The translations under genes and the position numbers were made by a program. Positions 47,742 through 57,194 of a DNA stretch of 64,000 bases are shown one piece after another. The notes under the pieces are model-generated. The model saw nothing but the letters and a program-made list of their open reading frames with translations. It had not been told where the DNA came from and searched no databases. The stretch is from Corynebacterium yonathiae. GTDB lineage: Bacteria > Actinomycetota > Actinomycetes > Mycobacteriales > Mycobacteriaceae. The stretch is from assembly GCF_022288805.1 (NCBI RefSeq), contig NZ_JAKOPM010000004.1, positions 1 to 64,000 on the forward strand, read 5' to 3'. The first letter of the stretch is position 1, and every line of letters begins with the position of its first letter.

Positions 47742-48655
47742 AGATCGCCGGCGTCCCGGGTGAGGATGGCGGCGGTCTCAGTGACAGACCGAAGCGATCT
47801 AGCGGAAGCCGCACTGGGGAAAACATCGAAGCTATCGACCAATAGCTCACGCGGCATGCCAATGCGATCAAGGTGGGAAGCTAGGGCGATTGCTTCCTCC
47901 CTCGCATCCATACCGGGAATGCCCAGGCCGATGCGATAGCCCGCACTGAGGTGTTCACCCAATCCGTCGTAGTGCTCTGGGGTGGAAAATTGCTGGCGAA
48001 AGCGCGAATCAACCAAAAAAGTCTTCGCTGCGCGCGCTACCGCCCAGATAGGCGCAGCATGCACATAGTCGGCTTCAAACGCTAAAAGGCTTTCAAGGAC
48101 AACTTCCTCTGGGACTGCTGGTATCGAGTCAAAATCAGTAGTCCCGGGAATCCGCCCAGCAATGATATCCGCCAGCAGTGGTTCATCGAGTTGTATATGC
48201 ACCTCGCTGTGGAAACGGTTTGCCACATCGTGGGCATGGGAGTGGAGGCCGTGCAAGAGGGCGTCGGAAAGCTCTGCGAAAGCGCTGGAGTCAGTCAAGA
48301 CGCGGTGACCATCGGAGAGCTCAATGCTCGCCGCCAGGGACCAGGGACCCAAAGCCTGCACCTTAATGTGGGAAACCGTCTCGCCCCAGACCTCCTGAAC
48401 CTCATCGAGATCGCGTTCTAAGCGATCCCAGGTACGCCGCGTCAAAAGCTGCGGACGCGTGGTCATGCGCCATGAACGCGGACCACGATCGATATTAATG
48501 GCCTCAAGCATGCTGGCCGTACGTCCAACCGCATCGGAGCCGAGGCCCCTATCTGGAAGTTGCGGGATGGCAGGGAGTGAGGTCTCGCTGATTATAATGT
48601 CCGCCGCTTCCGCTACGGAAGTGCCGGGCATGGGGCCAAGGGCAAAGCCGGTCAT
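47738..48655 (-). CDS. MetE/UROD-fold protein lacking all cysteines
   Basis: 305 residues related to the C-terminal barrel of cobalamin-independent methionine synthase: HIQLDEPLLADI, WGETVSHIKVQALGPWSLA, LGIPGMDAREEAIA. There is no cysteine in the whole protein, so the His/Cys/Cys zinc site needed to activate homocysteine is absent. It is therefore unlikely to be a methionine synthase. The corresponding gene is near mnmA and ligA in mycobacteria (Rv3015c). It starts immediately after the mnmA stop, suggesting a shared transcript. The function is unknown. Confidence 0.8.
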   Translation of the reverse strand: MTGFALGPMPGTSVAEAADIIISETSLPAIPQLPDRGLGSDAVGRTASMLEAINIDRGPRSWRMTTRPQLLTRRTWDRLERDLDEVQEVWGETVSHIKVQALGPWSLAASIELSDGHRVLTDSSAFAELSDALLHGLHSHAHDVANRFHSEVHIQLDEPLLADIIAGRIPGTTDFDSIPAVPEEVVLESLLAFEADYVHAAPIWAVARAAKTFLVDSRFRQQFSTPEHYDGLGEHLSAGYRIGLGIPGMDAREEAIALASHLDRIGMPRELLVDSFDVFPSAASARSLRSVTETAAILTRDAGDL

Positions 48656-49741
48656 CTAGGCCGTCCCGCAAATGGTGCCGGAACCGATAACGATATCGCC
48701 AAGCGCGTCTGGCGACGGCAAATACAGTACGGCCGCCTGGCCGCGAGCGACACCAGATAGGGGCTCCTTAAGCTCAAGGCGCATCTCGTCCGCATCGCGG
48801 TCGACGTGGGCGACACATGGCACCACGGAACCATGCGCACGCACCTGAACCTCGCACTCGAAGTCCCCATCCATGCCCGGGTGGAGGTACTTCAGCCGAT
48901 CAGCGTGAATCGAGGTCACGGCCAAGTCCTCGCGGGCACCGACGATCACCGTGCCCGTAGAGGCATCGATGTCGGTGACGTAGCGGGGACGGCCGTCGGC
49001 AGCCGGCGACTTGATGTCTAGGCCCTTTCGCTGACCGATGGTGTAGTTCCATGCACCATCGTGCTCTTTGAGCTCCGTGCCTTCTTGGTCCAATATCATG
49101 CCGGGGCGAAGCCCGATACGAGCGCCCAGAAACGCCTGTGTATTGCCATCTGGAATGAAGCAAATGTCGTAGGAATCCGGCTTCTTCGCGGTGGAAAAAC
49201 CGTGCGCCGCAGCCTCTTCGCGGATTTGCGGCTTGGGGGTATCACCGATGGGGAAAAAGCAGTGCTCCAGCTCTTCGGCAGAGATGACACCTAAAACATA
49301 AGACTGGTCCTTATTTTCGTCCAGAGAACGGCGCATGTAGCCGTTTTCGTCGATGGTGGCGTAGTGACCCGTCGCAACGGCGTCGAATCCGAGCGCCATG
49401 CCTTTTTGTAGCAGTGCCCGGAACTTAATCTTTTCGTTGCAGCGCAAGCAGGGATTAGGGGTTTCACCACGCGCATAGGAATCCACGAAGTCCGTGATGA
49501 CCTCTTCTTTAAATTCCTCCGAAAAATCCCATACATAGAAGGGAATGCCCAGCTTATCGCAGATACGGCGGGCATCAGCGGAATCCTCCAACGAGCAGCA
49601 ACCGCGCGCCTTCTCCCTGGTTTGCTGCGCGTCTTTGTGCAGGGCGAGATGAACGCCAATCACCTCGTGGCCGGCTTCTACCGCACGAGCGGCGGCAACC
49701 GATGAGTCCACGCCGCCGGACATGGCAACCAATACTCGCAT
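48656..49741 (-). CDS. mnmA: tRNA-specific 2-thiouridylase
   Basis: 361 residues from ATG 49741, with GGGGAGG just upstream; ATG 49753 is possible. It thiolates U34 in tRNA for Lys, Glu and Gln, taking sulfur from a cysteine desulfurase (one is encoded at 53189-54304). The PP-loop is [12 protein letters not shown]. The catalytic Cys residues are in [12 protein letters not shown] and [10 protein letters not shown]. The C-terminal beta-barrel ([13 protein letters not shown]) is complete. Confidence 0.95.
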   Translation of the reverse strand: MRVLVAMSGGVDSSVAAARAVEAGHEVIGVHLALHKDAQQTREKARGCCSLEDSADARRICDKLGIPFYVWDFSEEFKEEVITDFVDSYARGETPNPCLRCNEKIKFRALLQKGMALGFDAVATGHYATIDENGYMRRSLDENKDQSYVLGVISAEELEHCFFPIGDTPKPQIREEAAAHGFSTAKKPDSYDICFIPDGNTQAFLGARIGLRPGMILDQEGTELKEHDGAWNYTIGQRKGLDIKSPAADGRPRYVTDIDASTGTVIVGAREDLAVTSIHADRLKYLHPGMDGDFECEVQVRAHGSVVPCVAHVDRDADEMRLELKEPLSGVARGQAAVLYLPSPDALGDIVIGSGTICGTA

Positions 49742-49821
49742 TGTCCTCCCCATTTCACCTTGACTACAGGCCCGAAAGTCTACTCCCTAGCCCCAACGCG
49801 GTGTAAATCGAATCCATTCCC

Positions 49822-49827
49822 TAAGCT
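49822..49827 (+). promoter_or_regulatory. -10 element of a leaderless promoter for the spermidine-synthase-like gene
   Basis: TAAGCT, 8 nt before ATG 49836; no ribosome binding site. Confidence 0.45.
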
Positions 49828-49835
49828 TGTATGAC

Positions 49836-50672
49836 ATGGGCAGAAAGCGAGCTTCCACCAATCCGGGAATCACCGGAACCTACGAAATCTCGACCGGCAC
49901 GGCCGAGGTTGTGGCGGATGAGTTCCGGGACGGTGCCTATATTCTCAACGTCAATGGTGTGCCAAGCAGCCACATTGTGCTGGGAGAGCCAGAAGAATTG
50001 GAGTTCGAGTACATGCGCTGGATTGCGGCGGCGGTCAAACACCTCAATACTCGGCCTGCAAACAAGCTTCGCGTCACCCACTTAGGTGGCGCAGGCTGCT
50101 CCCTTCCGCGCTATTTTGCCAGCACGCTCCCTGGCAGTCGCCACACGGTAGTCGAACTCGACGCCAAGTTGGGAGAATTGGTGCGTACGCTTTTCGACGT
50201 CCCCCGTTCCCCCACCGTGAAAATCCGCGCCGGCGAAGCACGCAAAGAAACCGAGGGCTTCCTGCCCGCCAGCCGCGACATCATCATCCGCGATGTCTTT
50301 GCTGGCGATAAGACTCCAGCAAATCTCACCACCGTAGAGTTCTTCCAGGCTGCGAAGCAGGCATTGGAATCAGGCGGGCTCTATATCGCCAATTGCGGAG
50401 ACCATTCCGATCTGCAGCTAGCAAAGAGCGAACTGGCCGGACTAGACGAAGTTTTTGACCACCTCGCGGTCATCGCGGACCCACCAATGCTCAAGGGCCG
50501 GCGCTACGGCAACATTATCCTTGTAGCCTCGGATACAGAACTGCCAGCCGAAGGCTCCATTGAAGCCGCTCAGCTGGCAAAGACACTCCTTGGCGGAGCA
50601 GTCCCCGCCCACTACAAGGACGAGGAGTGGACCCGCACGTTTTTCGCTGGTGCTACTGCAGCACGCGATTAA
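49836..50672 (+). CDS. Spermidine synthase-like protein (SAM-binding fold)
   Basis: 278 residues. The Rossmann methyltransferase fold of the spermidine synthase family is visible: LRVTHLGGAGCSLPRYFA (motif I), HTVVELDAKLGELVRTLF (acidic end of strand 2) and DIIIRDVFAGDKTP. The polyamine-binding residues of true spermidine synthases are not evident, so it may be another SAM enzyme. It stands alone and overlaps the convergent lysozyme gene by 20 bp. Confidence 0.78.
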   Translation: MGRKRASTNPGITGTYEISTGTAEVVADEFRDGAYILNVNGVPSSHIVLGEPEELEFEYMRWIAAAVKHLNTRPANKLRVTHLGGAGCSLPRYFASTLPGSRHTVVELDAKLGELVRTLFDVPRSPTVKIRAGEARKETEGFLPASRDIIIRDVFAGDKTPANLTTVEFFQAAKQALESGGLYIANCGDHSDLQLAKSELAGLDEVFDHLAVIADPPMLKGRRYGNIILVASDTELPAEGSIEAAQLAKTLLGGAVPAHYKDEEWTRTFFAGATAARD

Positions 50673-51813
50673 GTAGCGTGGCTACTTGGCCCGCATCGAA
50701 ATCGGGAACATCAGCGCCAGCTTTCTTGGCCGCATTCTTAGCCTCCGAGACTTCCGACTCGGAGACATTGCCAGACTTAACGTTATTCACATGACCGGCA
50801 TTGTCCAGCAGGATTGCTAGGTCACCGACAGAGAAGGTGCCCTTTGCCATATCGCCCAAATCTTCTATTGGGAGGGCATCCTTTTCCTGCAGAGTCTTCA
50901 CGAATCCAGCCAAGCCCTGGGCCGCTTGGGGATCGAGGCCGGACTTTTCGGCGGCGTCGGCAAGCTGCGGAAGCGCAATCAGGCCCGCAGCGAGGGCAAG
51001 GATAGCACCGATAAGCGGCGTGCTGTCTGAGCTTAGGTCAAGACCATCGCCCACAACTAGCTGTTCAAGCGCGCCGCCGACATCCACGTAGTTGCCGTCG
51101 CTGAAGGACTGCAGCTGCTGCTTGGAACCATTAAACAGGTTCATATCGACGTCGGTAGGAATGCCTGCCACCTTGCCAGAGCCAGAACGCTGCCAGAAGG
51201 ATAGCTTCTTCCAGCCGCCGACAGCGTCGGGCGCCTGATCCTGATAGGCAGCAAGCCACAGCGGCATATCCGAGAACTTCTGGGAGTTATTCATCTGCCC
51301 CATCCAGAAGTACTTGTAGGTGTAAATCATGGGAGTGCGGCCGGTAAGGCGCTTGAGCTCGCTGGTAAATTCTTCAATCCACTGCTCCAACTGGGCCGCA
51401 GACTTACCTTCCGCAACCTCAATATCAAGAGCCGGGGGCAATGTCTGATCTGGCGCCAACGCAATCTGCGCGGCAAAGTTCGCCGCTTGCGTTTTGGCGT
51501 CGGTGGATGGACGAGCGTAGTGATAAGCACCGGTCTTTAGTCCGGCGGCGTGAGCGGCCTGAACGTCTTCGACGTAATGCGGATTTACCCAATCACCCCC
51601 CTCGGTTGCCTTTACAAATGCAAAAGACTGACCGTCGGTACGTACCTTGGACCAATCGATAGGCGTGCCACCCGGATGCTGGTGCGCTGCCACGTCAACG
51701 CCCTTAGGTGCACCAAAGTTCACCGCCTGGGCAACAGCGGTGCCACTAACAGCTAGTGCAGCCACGGTAACTACCGCAGTAATGCTCTTTCGGAGTGCCT
51801 TCTTTGAAGTCAT
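50653..51813 (-). CDS. Secreted GH25 lysozyme (N-acetylmuramidase) with an unknown C-terminal domain
   Basis: 386 residues. A signal peptide ends near GTAVAQA. The GH25 domain is about residues 35-235: PKGVDVAAHQHP (first Asp), FAFVKATEG, PPALDIEVAEG (catalytic DxE), IYTYKYFW, and DVDMNLFNG. It cuts muramic acid linkages in peptidoglycan. The last 150 residues form no domain I know; they are helical, with LIGAILALAAGLIALPQLAD and a charged end. TAGACT lies 7 nt before the ATG, so it is likely leaderless. It is probably for cell-wall turnover or attack on rivals. Confidence 0.88.
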   Translation of the reverse strand: MTSKKALRKSITAVVTVAALAVSGTAVAQAVNFGAPKGVDVAAHQHPGGTPIDWSKVRTDGQSFAFVKATEGGDWVNPHYVEDVQAAHAAGLKTGAYHYARPSTDAKTQAANFAAQIALAPDQTLPPALDIEVAEGKSAAQLEQWIEEFTSELKRLTGRTPMIYTYKYFWMGQMNNSQKFSDMPLWLAAYQDQAPDAVGGWKKLSFWQRSGSGKVAGIPTDVDMNLFNGSKQQLQSFSDGNYVDVGGALEQLVVGDGLDLSSDSTPLIGAILALAAGLIALPQLADAAEKSGLDPQAAQGLAGFVKTLQEKDALPIEDLGDMAKGTFSVGDLAILLDNAGHVNNVKSGNVSESEVSEAKNAAKKAGADVPDFDAGQVATLLNRVLQ

Positions 51814-52022
51814 GCGCGTGAGTCTAGCAACGCCATCACTCCAGTCACATGTTTAACACACGCCACTAGGGATAATTTTCTTTTCTCCTATTTCTACCAA
51901 CCTGGAAATATCACCCTTTAGAACTTATTTTCGCCCCTTCCCCTTGCGGAGCCCCTGCACAAGACATAAAATGGACACCGTGAGGAAACGTTCATATGTG
52001 CTAATAATCGGGGAAATCAGGT

Positions 52023-53192
52023 TTGGAATCCTACTACATAGTCAATGATCCCAATGATCCACTTGCAGCTAGAGCAACAGAAATCAGAAAACAGGATTAT
52101 CTATTTTGGAAAGAGGTCAAGCCTGACCTAGAAGACGACTTCGATATTTCTTGCCATACTCTCGCAACCCGCACGGGATTAAGCGAGCGGAGAACGCGGG
52201 ACATAACCATGGCCCTCTACCGCCTAGCTGAGCTGCCGCTTACGAGGGCCCTGCAAGAAACCTACTACTTCTTGGATTTTTCTCGTCTCATTACCATTGA
52301 CGCCGTACTCAGCAAGCTCGGTGACGTCCCTACCGAAACCCTTGAACGAATAGACCAAGAGCTGGCTAGTTATCTAACGCCGACGAGCCCCAGACAGGTA
52401 CTGCCTTCAAATACAAATTTGCGACGAAAACTCAACGGTCTCATCGCTGTTGAAACCCCGACGCCCGAAGAAGAGAAGGAAGCTACCCCACAAAAGGATC
52501 CGTATTTCACGTACTCCAGCTTCGGCGGCAAAGCTGGGCTAGCCGTGGAATTCGATGAAGCTACATTGATAGCTATAGATGAACACGTCAGTCAAGCAGC
52601 CGAAAAGCATAACCTCACCAAGGCGGACGCACTGGCCAAATTGATTCTGGGCGATATTGAGCAACGGGTTAAGGTAGTCCTTCACATGTACCGCGCCTAT
52701 GACCAAAAGGCTGCACCCGGGTTCATCCAGGGATTCGGCTGGGTAAGTCCAGAAACTGCGGACGGCATACGTCCCACTCAAAAGCGGGACATGGACCTAG
52801 CAAGAGAGCTGGAAAGCGAAAGCTACGTCACTCCCCCGCTCATTGGCGCCTTCGTGGAAGGCCGCGATGGCGTATGCCGCTGGCCGGGGTGCCACCGTCC
52901 CGCAGAAAGCTGTCAAAAGGACCATCGCATTGACCACGCAAAGGGTGGGAAAACTGCGGGAAGCAATTTGGCATCGTTATGCCAACATCACCACAACATC
53001 AAGACCGATGGCGGTGCCTTCTACATCATGGATCCGCATACCGGAGATATAGTATGGCTCTTTGATGATGGCCACTGGGAATACGATGAACCCCAAGGAC
53101 CGTTAGCGCCCAAGAATAAGAACTGGGCGCTAACGGTGGGCCAAGCTATCGCCGCTCGGCGCGCGGCCGCCAAGGAAAGGAATGATAGCTAG
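52023..53192 (+). CDS. DUF222/HNH endonuclease-domain protein
   Basis: 389 residues from TTG 52023, with a GGGGAAATCAGG stretch upstream; start tentative. The N-terminal two-thirds is the helical DUF222 region common in actinobacteria. The C-terminal HNH domain is intact: CRWPGCHRPAESCQKDHR, with zinc Cys pair and catalytic DH, then N in GSNLASLC and QHHHNIKTDGG. Such genes are often multicopy and carried by intein/retro-like or selfish elements. AT-richer than its neighbours with a 209-bp upstream gap, so probably acquired. The stop CTAG is shared with the convergent cysteine desulfurase gene. Confidence 0.82.
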   Translation: MESYYIVNDPNDPLAARATEIRKQDYLFWKEVKPDLEDDFDISCHTLATRTGLSERRTRDITMALYRLAELPLTRALQETYYFLDFSRLITIDAVLSKLGDVPTETLERIDQELASYLTPTSPRQVLPSNTNLRRKLNGLIAVETPTPEEEKEATPQKDPYFTYSSFGGKAGLAVEFDEATLIAIDEHVSQAAEKHNLTKADALAKLILGDIEQRVKVVLHMYRAYDQKAAPGFIQGFGWVSPETADGIRPTQKRDMDLARELESESYVTPPLIGAFVEGRDGVCRWPGCHRPAESCQKDHRIDHAKGGKTAGSNLASLCQHHHNIKTDGGAFYIMDPHTGDIVWLFDDGHWEYDEPQGPLAPKNKNWALTVGQAIAARRAAAKERNDS

Positions 53193-54304
53193 ACAGAACG
53201 GGCGCGAGATATCACCTCAGGAAGATGAGACAAGACATATTCAACGTCTTCCTCCGAGGTAAGCCGCCCGAGAGTAAAGCGCAGGGAACCAATGCCTTCT
53301 GCCTCGCTTACACCCATCGCTTCGAGGACATGTGACATGCGATTTACGCCTGCGCTGCAGGCGCTACCGGTAGAAGCCTCGATCTGCAAGGAATCAAGCA
53401 GCATAATGAGGCTATCGCCATCGGCACCGGGGAATGAGACATGCAGATGGGACGGTAGGCACGGCTCAGTGGAATTGACCACCACGTTATCGATGGTGGC
53501 GAGGATTCCGTCGCGCAACTTATTGCGGAGAGCAGCAATCCGTTCACCCTGGGAGGAAATTTCGGAGACGGACTCTTCTAGCGCCGCTGCTAAACCGGAA
53601 GCACTTGCAACGTCTACTGTGCCAGGGCGAATCCCTCGTTCTTGCCCACCACCAAAGGCAATGGGCTGGGGTGCAGGACTGCGCTTAGCTAGAAGCAGCC
53701 CAATGCCGCGAGGGCCGCCAAATTTATGGGCACTGGCGGCAAGACTGGTTGTCCCAAGTTCGGAAAAGTTAATGGGGACTTTGCCTACTGCTTGCACCGC
53801 ATCTACGTGCACGGGAGTGCCGGCCGCACTCGCCCGAGCAACAATGTCTTCGACCGGCTGAATGGCACCGGTTTCATTATTGGCCCACATGCAGGTAGCG
53901 ACGTCGGCAAGCGTGTCTAGGGCAGCCAGGTCTGCAACGTGCCCGGAACGATCCACGGGAAGGATTTCGACGGCCGCCCCGGAACTCTGCAGCTTAGTCA
54001 CGGTATCGCGAACAGCGGGATGCTCGATATCAGTGGAGATGATGCGATTGGTTGTTCCAGCCGCGTAGAGTCCCTGAATGGCGATATTATCTGCCTCGGT
54101 GCCCGAAGAAGTGAAAATGACCTCAATGGGCTCGCAGCCAAGAAGGGAAGCAACCTTTTCGCGGGCATCATCCAGCACGGACCGAGCCTTTCGCCCCGAG
54201 CCATATTGCGCTCCGGAATTCAGGGAGCCGGCCGCCGCCACCCATGCATCAATCGCGCTCTGCCGCATCGGCTGAGTAGCGGCGTAGTCGAAGTAGTACG
54301 GCAT
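53189..54304 (-). CDS. Cysteine desulfurase (IscS/NifS-like)
   Basis: 371-residue PLP enzyme that makes persulfide sulfur from cysteine for thiouridine and Fe-S work. The PLP Lys is in SAHKFGGPRGIG; the active Cys is in STGSACSAGV. The N-terminal FDYAATQPMR and WANNETGAIQPVEDI are conserved. It starts at the etfA stop (overlap of one base), so it is probably co-transcribed with etfBA. It is the likely sulfur donor to MnmA encoded nearby. Confidence 0.93.
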   Translation of the reverse strand: MPYYFDYAATQPMRQSAIDAWVAAAGSLNSGAQYGSGRKARSVLDDAREKVASLLGCEPIEVIFTSSGTEADNIAIQGLYAAGTTNRIISTDIEHPAVRDTVTKLQSSGAAVEILPVDRSGHVADLAALDTLADVATCMWANNETGAIQPVEDIVARASAAGTPVHVDAVQAVGKVPINFSELGTTSLAASAHKFGGPRGIGLLLAKRSPAPQPIAFGGGQERGIRPGTVDVASASGLAAALEESVSEISSQGERIAALRNKLRDGILATIDNVVVNSTEPCLPSHLHVSFPGADGDSLIMLLDSLQIEASTGSACSAGVNRMSHVLEAMGVSEAEGIGSLRFTLGRLTSEEDVEYVLSHLPEVISRARSV

Positions 54305-55245
54305 TACTGACGCGCTTTCAGTTCTTCAGTAAGAGCTGGGGCGATTTCGTGCAGGTCTCCAACGACGCCGAGGTCAGCGATCTGGAAGAAAGGCTCATCC
54401 TGGTCCTGGTTGACCACCACAATGGTGCCGGAAGTCTGCATGCCGGAGGTGTGCTGGATAGCGCCGGAGATACCCAAACCGATATAGAGATCAGGCGAGA
54501 CGGTAACGCCGGTCTGACCGATCTGATAAGCGGCGTCATAGAAGCCTTCATCCACGGCGTCGCGGGTAGCACCGACGGCGGCTCCGAGGGCGTCGGCAAG
54601 CGGCTCGACGACGGCGCTGAATTCGTCGCCCACGCCGCGGCCGCCGGCAACAACCGCTTTGGCCTCGGTAATTTCGGGGCGTGCAGACTTCTCGGCCGGA
54701 GTAAAGGAATTTACCTTGACATCTTTGCTTGTGCCGGCCGGAAGCGGCATCGGCGCCGGTTGTGTTTCCACCTGTTGTGGTGCGGCCTCAACCGCGCCTG
54801 GCCGGAGCGTGTAAATCGGGCACTCTCCGGTAGCGGTAGAGGTCGTCTCATAGGAGCCACCGAAGATAGTCATCTGGGCAGAGCGGTCGGCGGTGATACC
54901 GCTAACATTGACTAGTGCGCCGGAGGCGAGTCTAGCTGCTAGGCGGCCGGCGATCTCGTTATTGGCCGGAGTTGCGGCCAACACGATCGGCGCTGGGTTC
55001 GCAGCGCCTAGCGCATGCAGAGCGTCAACCTCTGGGGTGAGGAAACGCTGCTCATAATCGTCGGCCGTTGCTTGGACAACTTGGGCGGCACCGAGCGCGG
55101 CAAGATCAGCATCGAACTTATCAGCCTGCTTGCCGACGACCACTGCGGACACCGTGCCCAATTCCCGTGCGGCCGTAATCAGCTCGCCGGTAACGGGGAG
55201 GAGTTTATCCGCATCATGCTCAACTAGTACGTAAACGTGAGACAT
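54304..55245 (-). CDS. etfA: Electron transfer flavoprotein alpha subunit
   Basis: 313 residues. It carries the FAD of the ETF heterodimer that takes electrons from acyl-CoA dehydrogenases. The C-terminal FAD motif is PDLYIGLGISGAIQHTSGMQ, followed by INQDQDEPFF-like NQDQDEPFFQIADLGVVGDL. GGRGVGDEF is also conserved. It follows etfB with an 8-bp gap; the pair is a typical actinobacterial etfBA operon. Confidence 0.95.
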   Translation of the reverse strand: MSHVYVLVEHDADKLLPVTGELITAARELGTVSAVVVGKQADKFDADLAALGAAQVVQATADDYEQRFLTPEVDALHALGAANPAPIVLAATPANNEIAGRLAARLASGALVNVSGITADRSAQMTIFGGSYETTSTATGECPIYTLRPGAVEAAPQQVETQPAPMPLPAGTSKDVKVNSFTPAEKSARPEITEAKAVVAGGRGVGDEFSAVVEPLADALGAAVGATRDAVDEGFYDAAYQIGQTGVTVSPDLYIGLGISGAIQHTSGMQTSGTIVVVNQDQDEPFFQIADLGVVGDLHEIAPALTEELKARQ

Positions 55246-55253
55246 ATCTACTC

Positions 55254-56036
55254 CTAAATCAAGTTCTTTGCGGACAGGAAGTCGGCGATCTTTTTCGCCG
55301 CGTCTTGTGGGTTGGGCTCGGAAATGACCTCGCCGGCGGTGCGCGGTGGGCGCTTTTCGGCGGCCGAAACGGAGGTGGTTGGCGCGATAGCCTCAATTCC
55401 CAAATCCGCCAAGGAGAAGGTAGTGATTTCGGCCTTCTTAGCGGCCATCAAGCCCTTGAAATTGGGGAACCGTGGCTTGTCGCTCTTATCGTTCACGGAA
55501 ATAATCGCGGGCAGCGGCGCTTCTAGTTCCCAAGTGCCGCGCGCATCATCGCGAGTGCCACGCAGCGTGCTGCCCGCCAGCTCTACCTTGTGTAGGCCAG
55601 TAAGGGCCGGCAGCTGGCGGTACTCGGCGAGCAGACCAGCCAGGAGACCGGTGGAGGCGTCGGAAGCTTCGGTGCCGGCGGTGATCAATTGGACGTCGTC
55701 AAGCTTATTTAGCGCAGCGTTGAGGGTCCATGCGGTCGACAGCGCATCAGCTCCCGCCAGTGAATCATCGGAGACGAGGACGGCATCGTCGGCACCCATC
55801 GCCAGTGCCTTGCGCAGTGCTTCGTCTGCCTGGGCTGGCCCCATGGTCAGCGCTACGACTTTAAATCCCGCATCCGGGTTATCGTCGCGCAGGCGCAGGG
55901 CTTGCTCCACGGAGTACTCATTAACCTCATCGATAACGTTATCCACGGAGGTGCGATCCAGGGTGTGGTCATCTTCCAAGGACTTGGTAGACCACGTATC
56001 CGGCACGTGTTTGACCAGAGCCACAATAGTTGGCAT
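55254..56036 (-). CDS. etfB: Electron transfer flavoprotein beta subunit
   Basis: 260 residues. It partners EtfA and binds AMP. It starts IVALVKHVPDTW and has the family motifs VIDEVNEYSVEQALRL, VVALTMGPAQADEALRKALAMGADDAVLV and TAGTEASDASTGLLAGLLAE, with PLPAIISVNDKSDKPRFPNFKGLMAAKK near the C-terminus. GAAAGGTGAG lies before the ATG. First gene of etfBA-desulfurase. Confidence 0.95.
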   Translation of the reverse strand: MPTIVALVKHVPDTWSTKSLEDDHTLDRTSVDNVIDEVNEYSVEQALRLRDDNPDAGFKVVALTMGPAQADEALRKALAMGADDAVLVSDDSLAGADALSTAWTLNAALNKLDDVQLITAGTEASDASTGLLAGLLAEYRQLPALTGLHKVELAGSTLRGTRDDARGTWELEAPLPAIISVNDKSDKPRFPNFKGLMAAKKAEITTFSLADLGIEAIAPTTSVSAAEKRPPRTAGEVISEPNPQDAAKKIADFLSAKNLI

Positions 56037-56060
56037 TGGGCACTCACCTTTCCGATATAT

Positions 56061-57194
56061 TTATGTTGCGTAATTATCCTCGGACGATGATACTCGGGGT
56101 TTGCACAGCAAGGCGATTCCCTGTGAGCCAATTCGCGTAATGATTACCGCAAAAGGCTTCTTCCCCTTCAGCTTCATCTTCTTCCGCAGCTGGTCAGGGT
56201 CAACTTCTACCCCGCGTACGAGGATTTCGAGACTTCCCGCGTCATAGGATTTAAGTACGGACTTTAATCTCTTTAGGGGGACCTTTTCTATGAATGGAAA
56301 TCCCGAAGTTCCCTCGGGAATCCTCTCGCCTGTTAGATACGCGATGCGCGGATCGATTTGGTGCAGCCCTTCCCGTGCCGCGTAATGCTGAACCAAACCA
56401 GCGCGAACGATGGCTCCATCGGGGTCTATGAGATAGCTCCCAATATCTCCGGCCTCGGGCAGGTTGCTTTCCTGGTCATCTAGGACATCTACCTTGTGCC
56501 CACGAATCATCACCGCTCGTCGACCGGTACCAAAGCCTGGGGTATACAAGCAGGCTTCCTTTACTGCGCCTTCCACGCTCGCGACGGTGACAAGGCCGCT
56601 CCATTCGCTGAAATCCAGACCAGGTGCGCACTTGATGGCCAATTCCTTGCCGCGATGCTTGGCGACGACCTCTGACAGCGGCGGCACCAAATCCTCCGGC
56701 CGCGTGATTCTTCTACCACCGGCCCGACGCGCGGGATCCGCTAAAAGAACTTCGGCAGTCGTCGTTGTCGTGAGCGCATCCGCCCGGAAAATCTTGGCCG
56801 ATGAGAGATTGTACCTCGCCATTTTCACCCGCGATTCATCCAGATCCGAGCCGAAGTACTCGAGCGGAGAATTATATCCTTCTGTGCCGATGGAGCAGGT
56901 GATGTCGTGGACGCTGCCTACTCCCTGTTCCGCCAGAAATGCCGCCCGGTATGCCGCAACCTCGACGGGGGTTGCTTGTTGAGCTGAGTCGGCGTCCATT
57001 AGCCAGCCACTGGGGAGTTTGCCCGAACTGCGGGCGGTCACTAGCTCCATGACCGCGCGGCCAAACTCGCCGAACTTCTCTTTCAAAATTTCGGTGTCTT
57101 TGAGCCGAGAAGACTTAGTTAGGGAAAGGTCGAGGCTAGCTATTTCCTCTTGGTGCTCGGCCAGGAAGCTGACTTCAGCGGGGGTATAACTCAT
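56061..57194 (-). CDS. Class I SAM methyltransferase with THUMP-like domain
   Basis: 377 residues. N-terminal helical part, then a methyltransferase fold: VHDITCSIGTEGYNSPLEYFGSDLDESRVKMARYNL (motif I/II) and EVLLADPARRAGGRRI, where DPAR replaces the usual DPP of N/C-methylases. The C-terminal THUMP-like domain includes VLKSYDAGSLEILVRGVEVDPDQLRKKMKLKG. The family is believed to act on RNA. It overlaps the Nudix gene by 4 bp. Confidence 0.82.
   Translation of the reverse strand: MSYTPAEVSFLAEHQEEIASLDLSLTKSSRLKDTEILKEKFGEFGRAVMELVTARSSGKLPSGWLMDADSAQQATPVEVAAYRAAFLAEQGVGSVHDITCSIGTEGYNSPLEYFGSDLDESRVKMARYNLSSAKIFRADALTTTTTAEVLLADPARRAGGRRITRPEDLVPPLSEVVAKHRGKELAIKCAPGLDFSEWSGLVTVASVEGAVKEACLYTPGFGTGRRAVMIRGHKVDVLDDQESNLPEAGDIGSYLIDPDGAIVRAGLVQHYAAREGLHQIDPRIAYLTGERIPEGTSGFPFIEKVPLKRLKSVLKSYDAGSLEILVRGVEVDPDQLRKKMKLKGKKPFAVIITRIGSQGIALLCKPRVSSSEDNYAT

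Noticed and set aside
47738..48655. Calling this gene metE (methionine synthase)
   Set aside because: The protein has no cysteine and is much shorter than MetE, so the zinc site is missing.
51814..52022. A small gene or RNA in the AT-rich gap before the DUF222-HNH gene
   Set aside because: No open frame with a start and ribosome site and no clear fold; a TAATAAT box near 52003 is probably just the promoter of the HNH gene.
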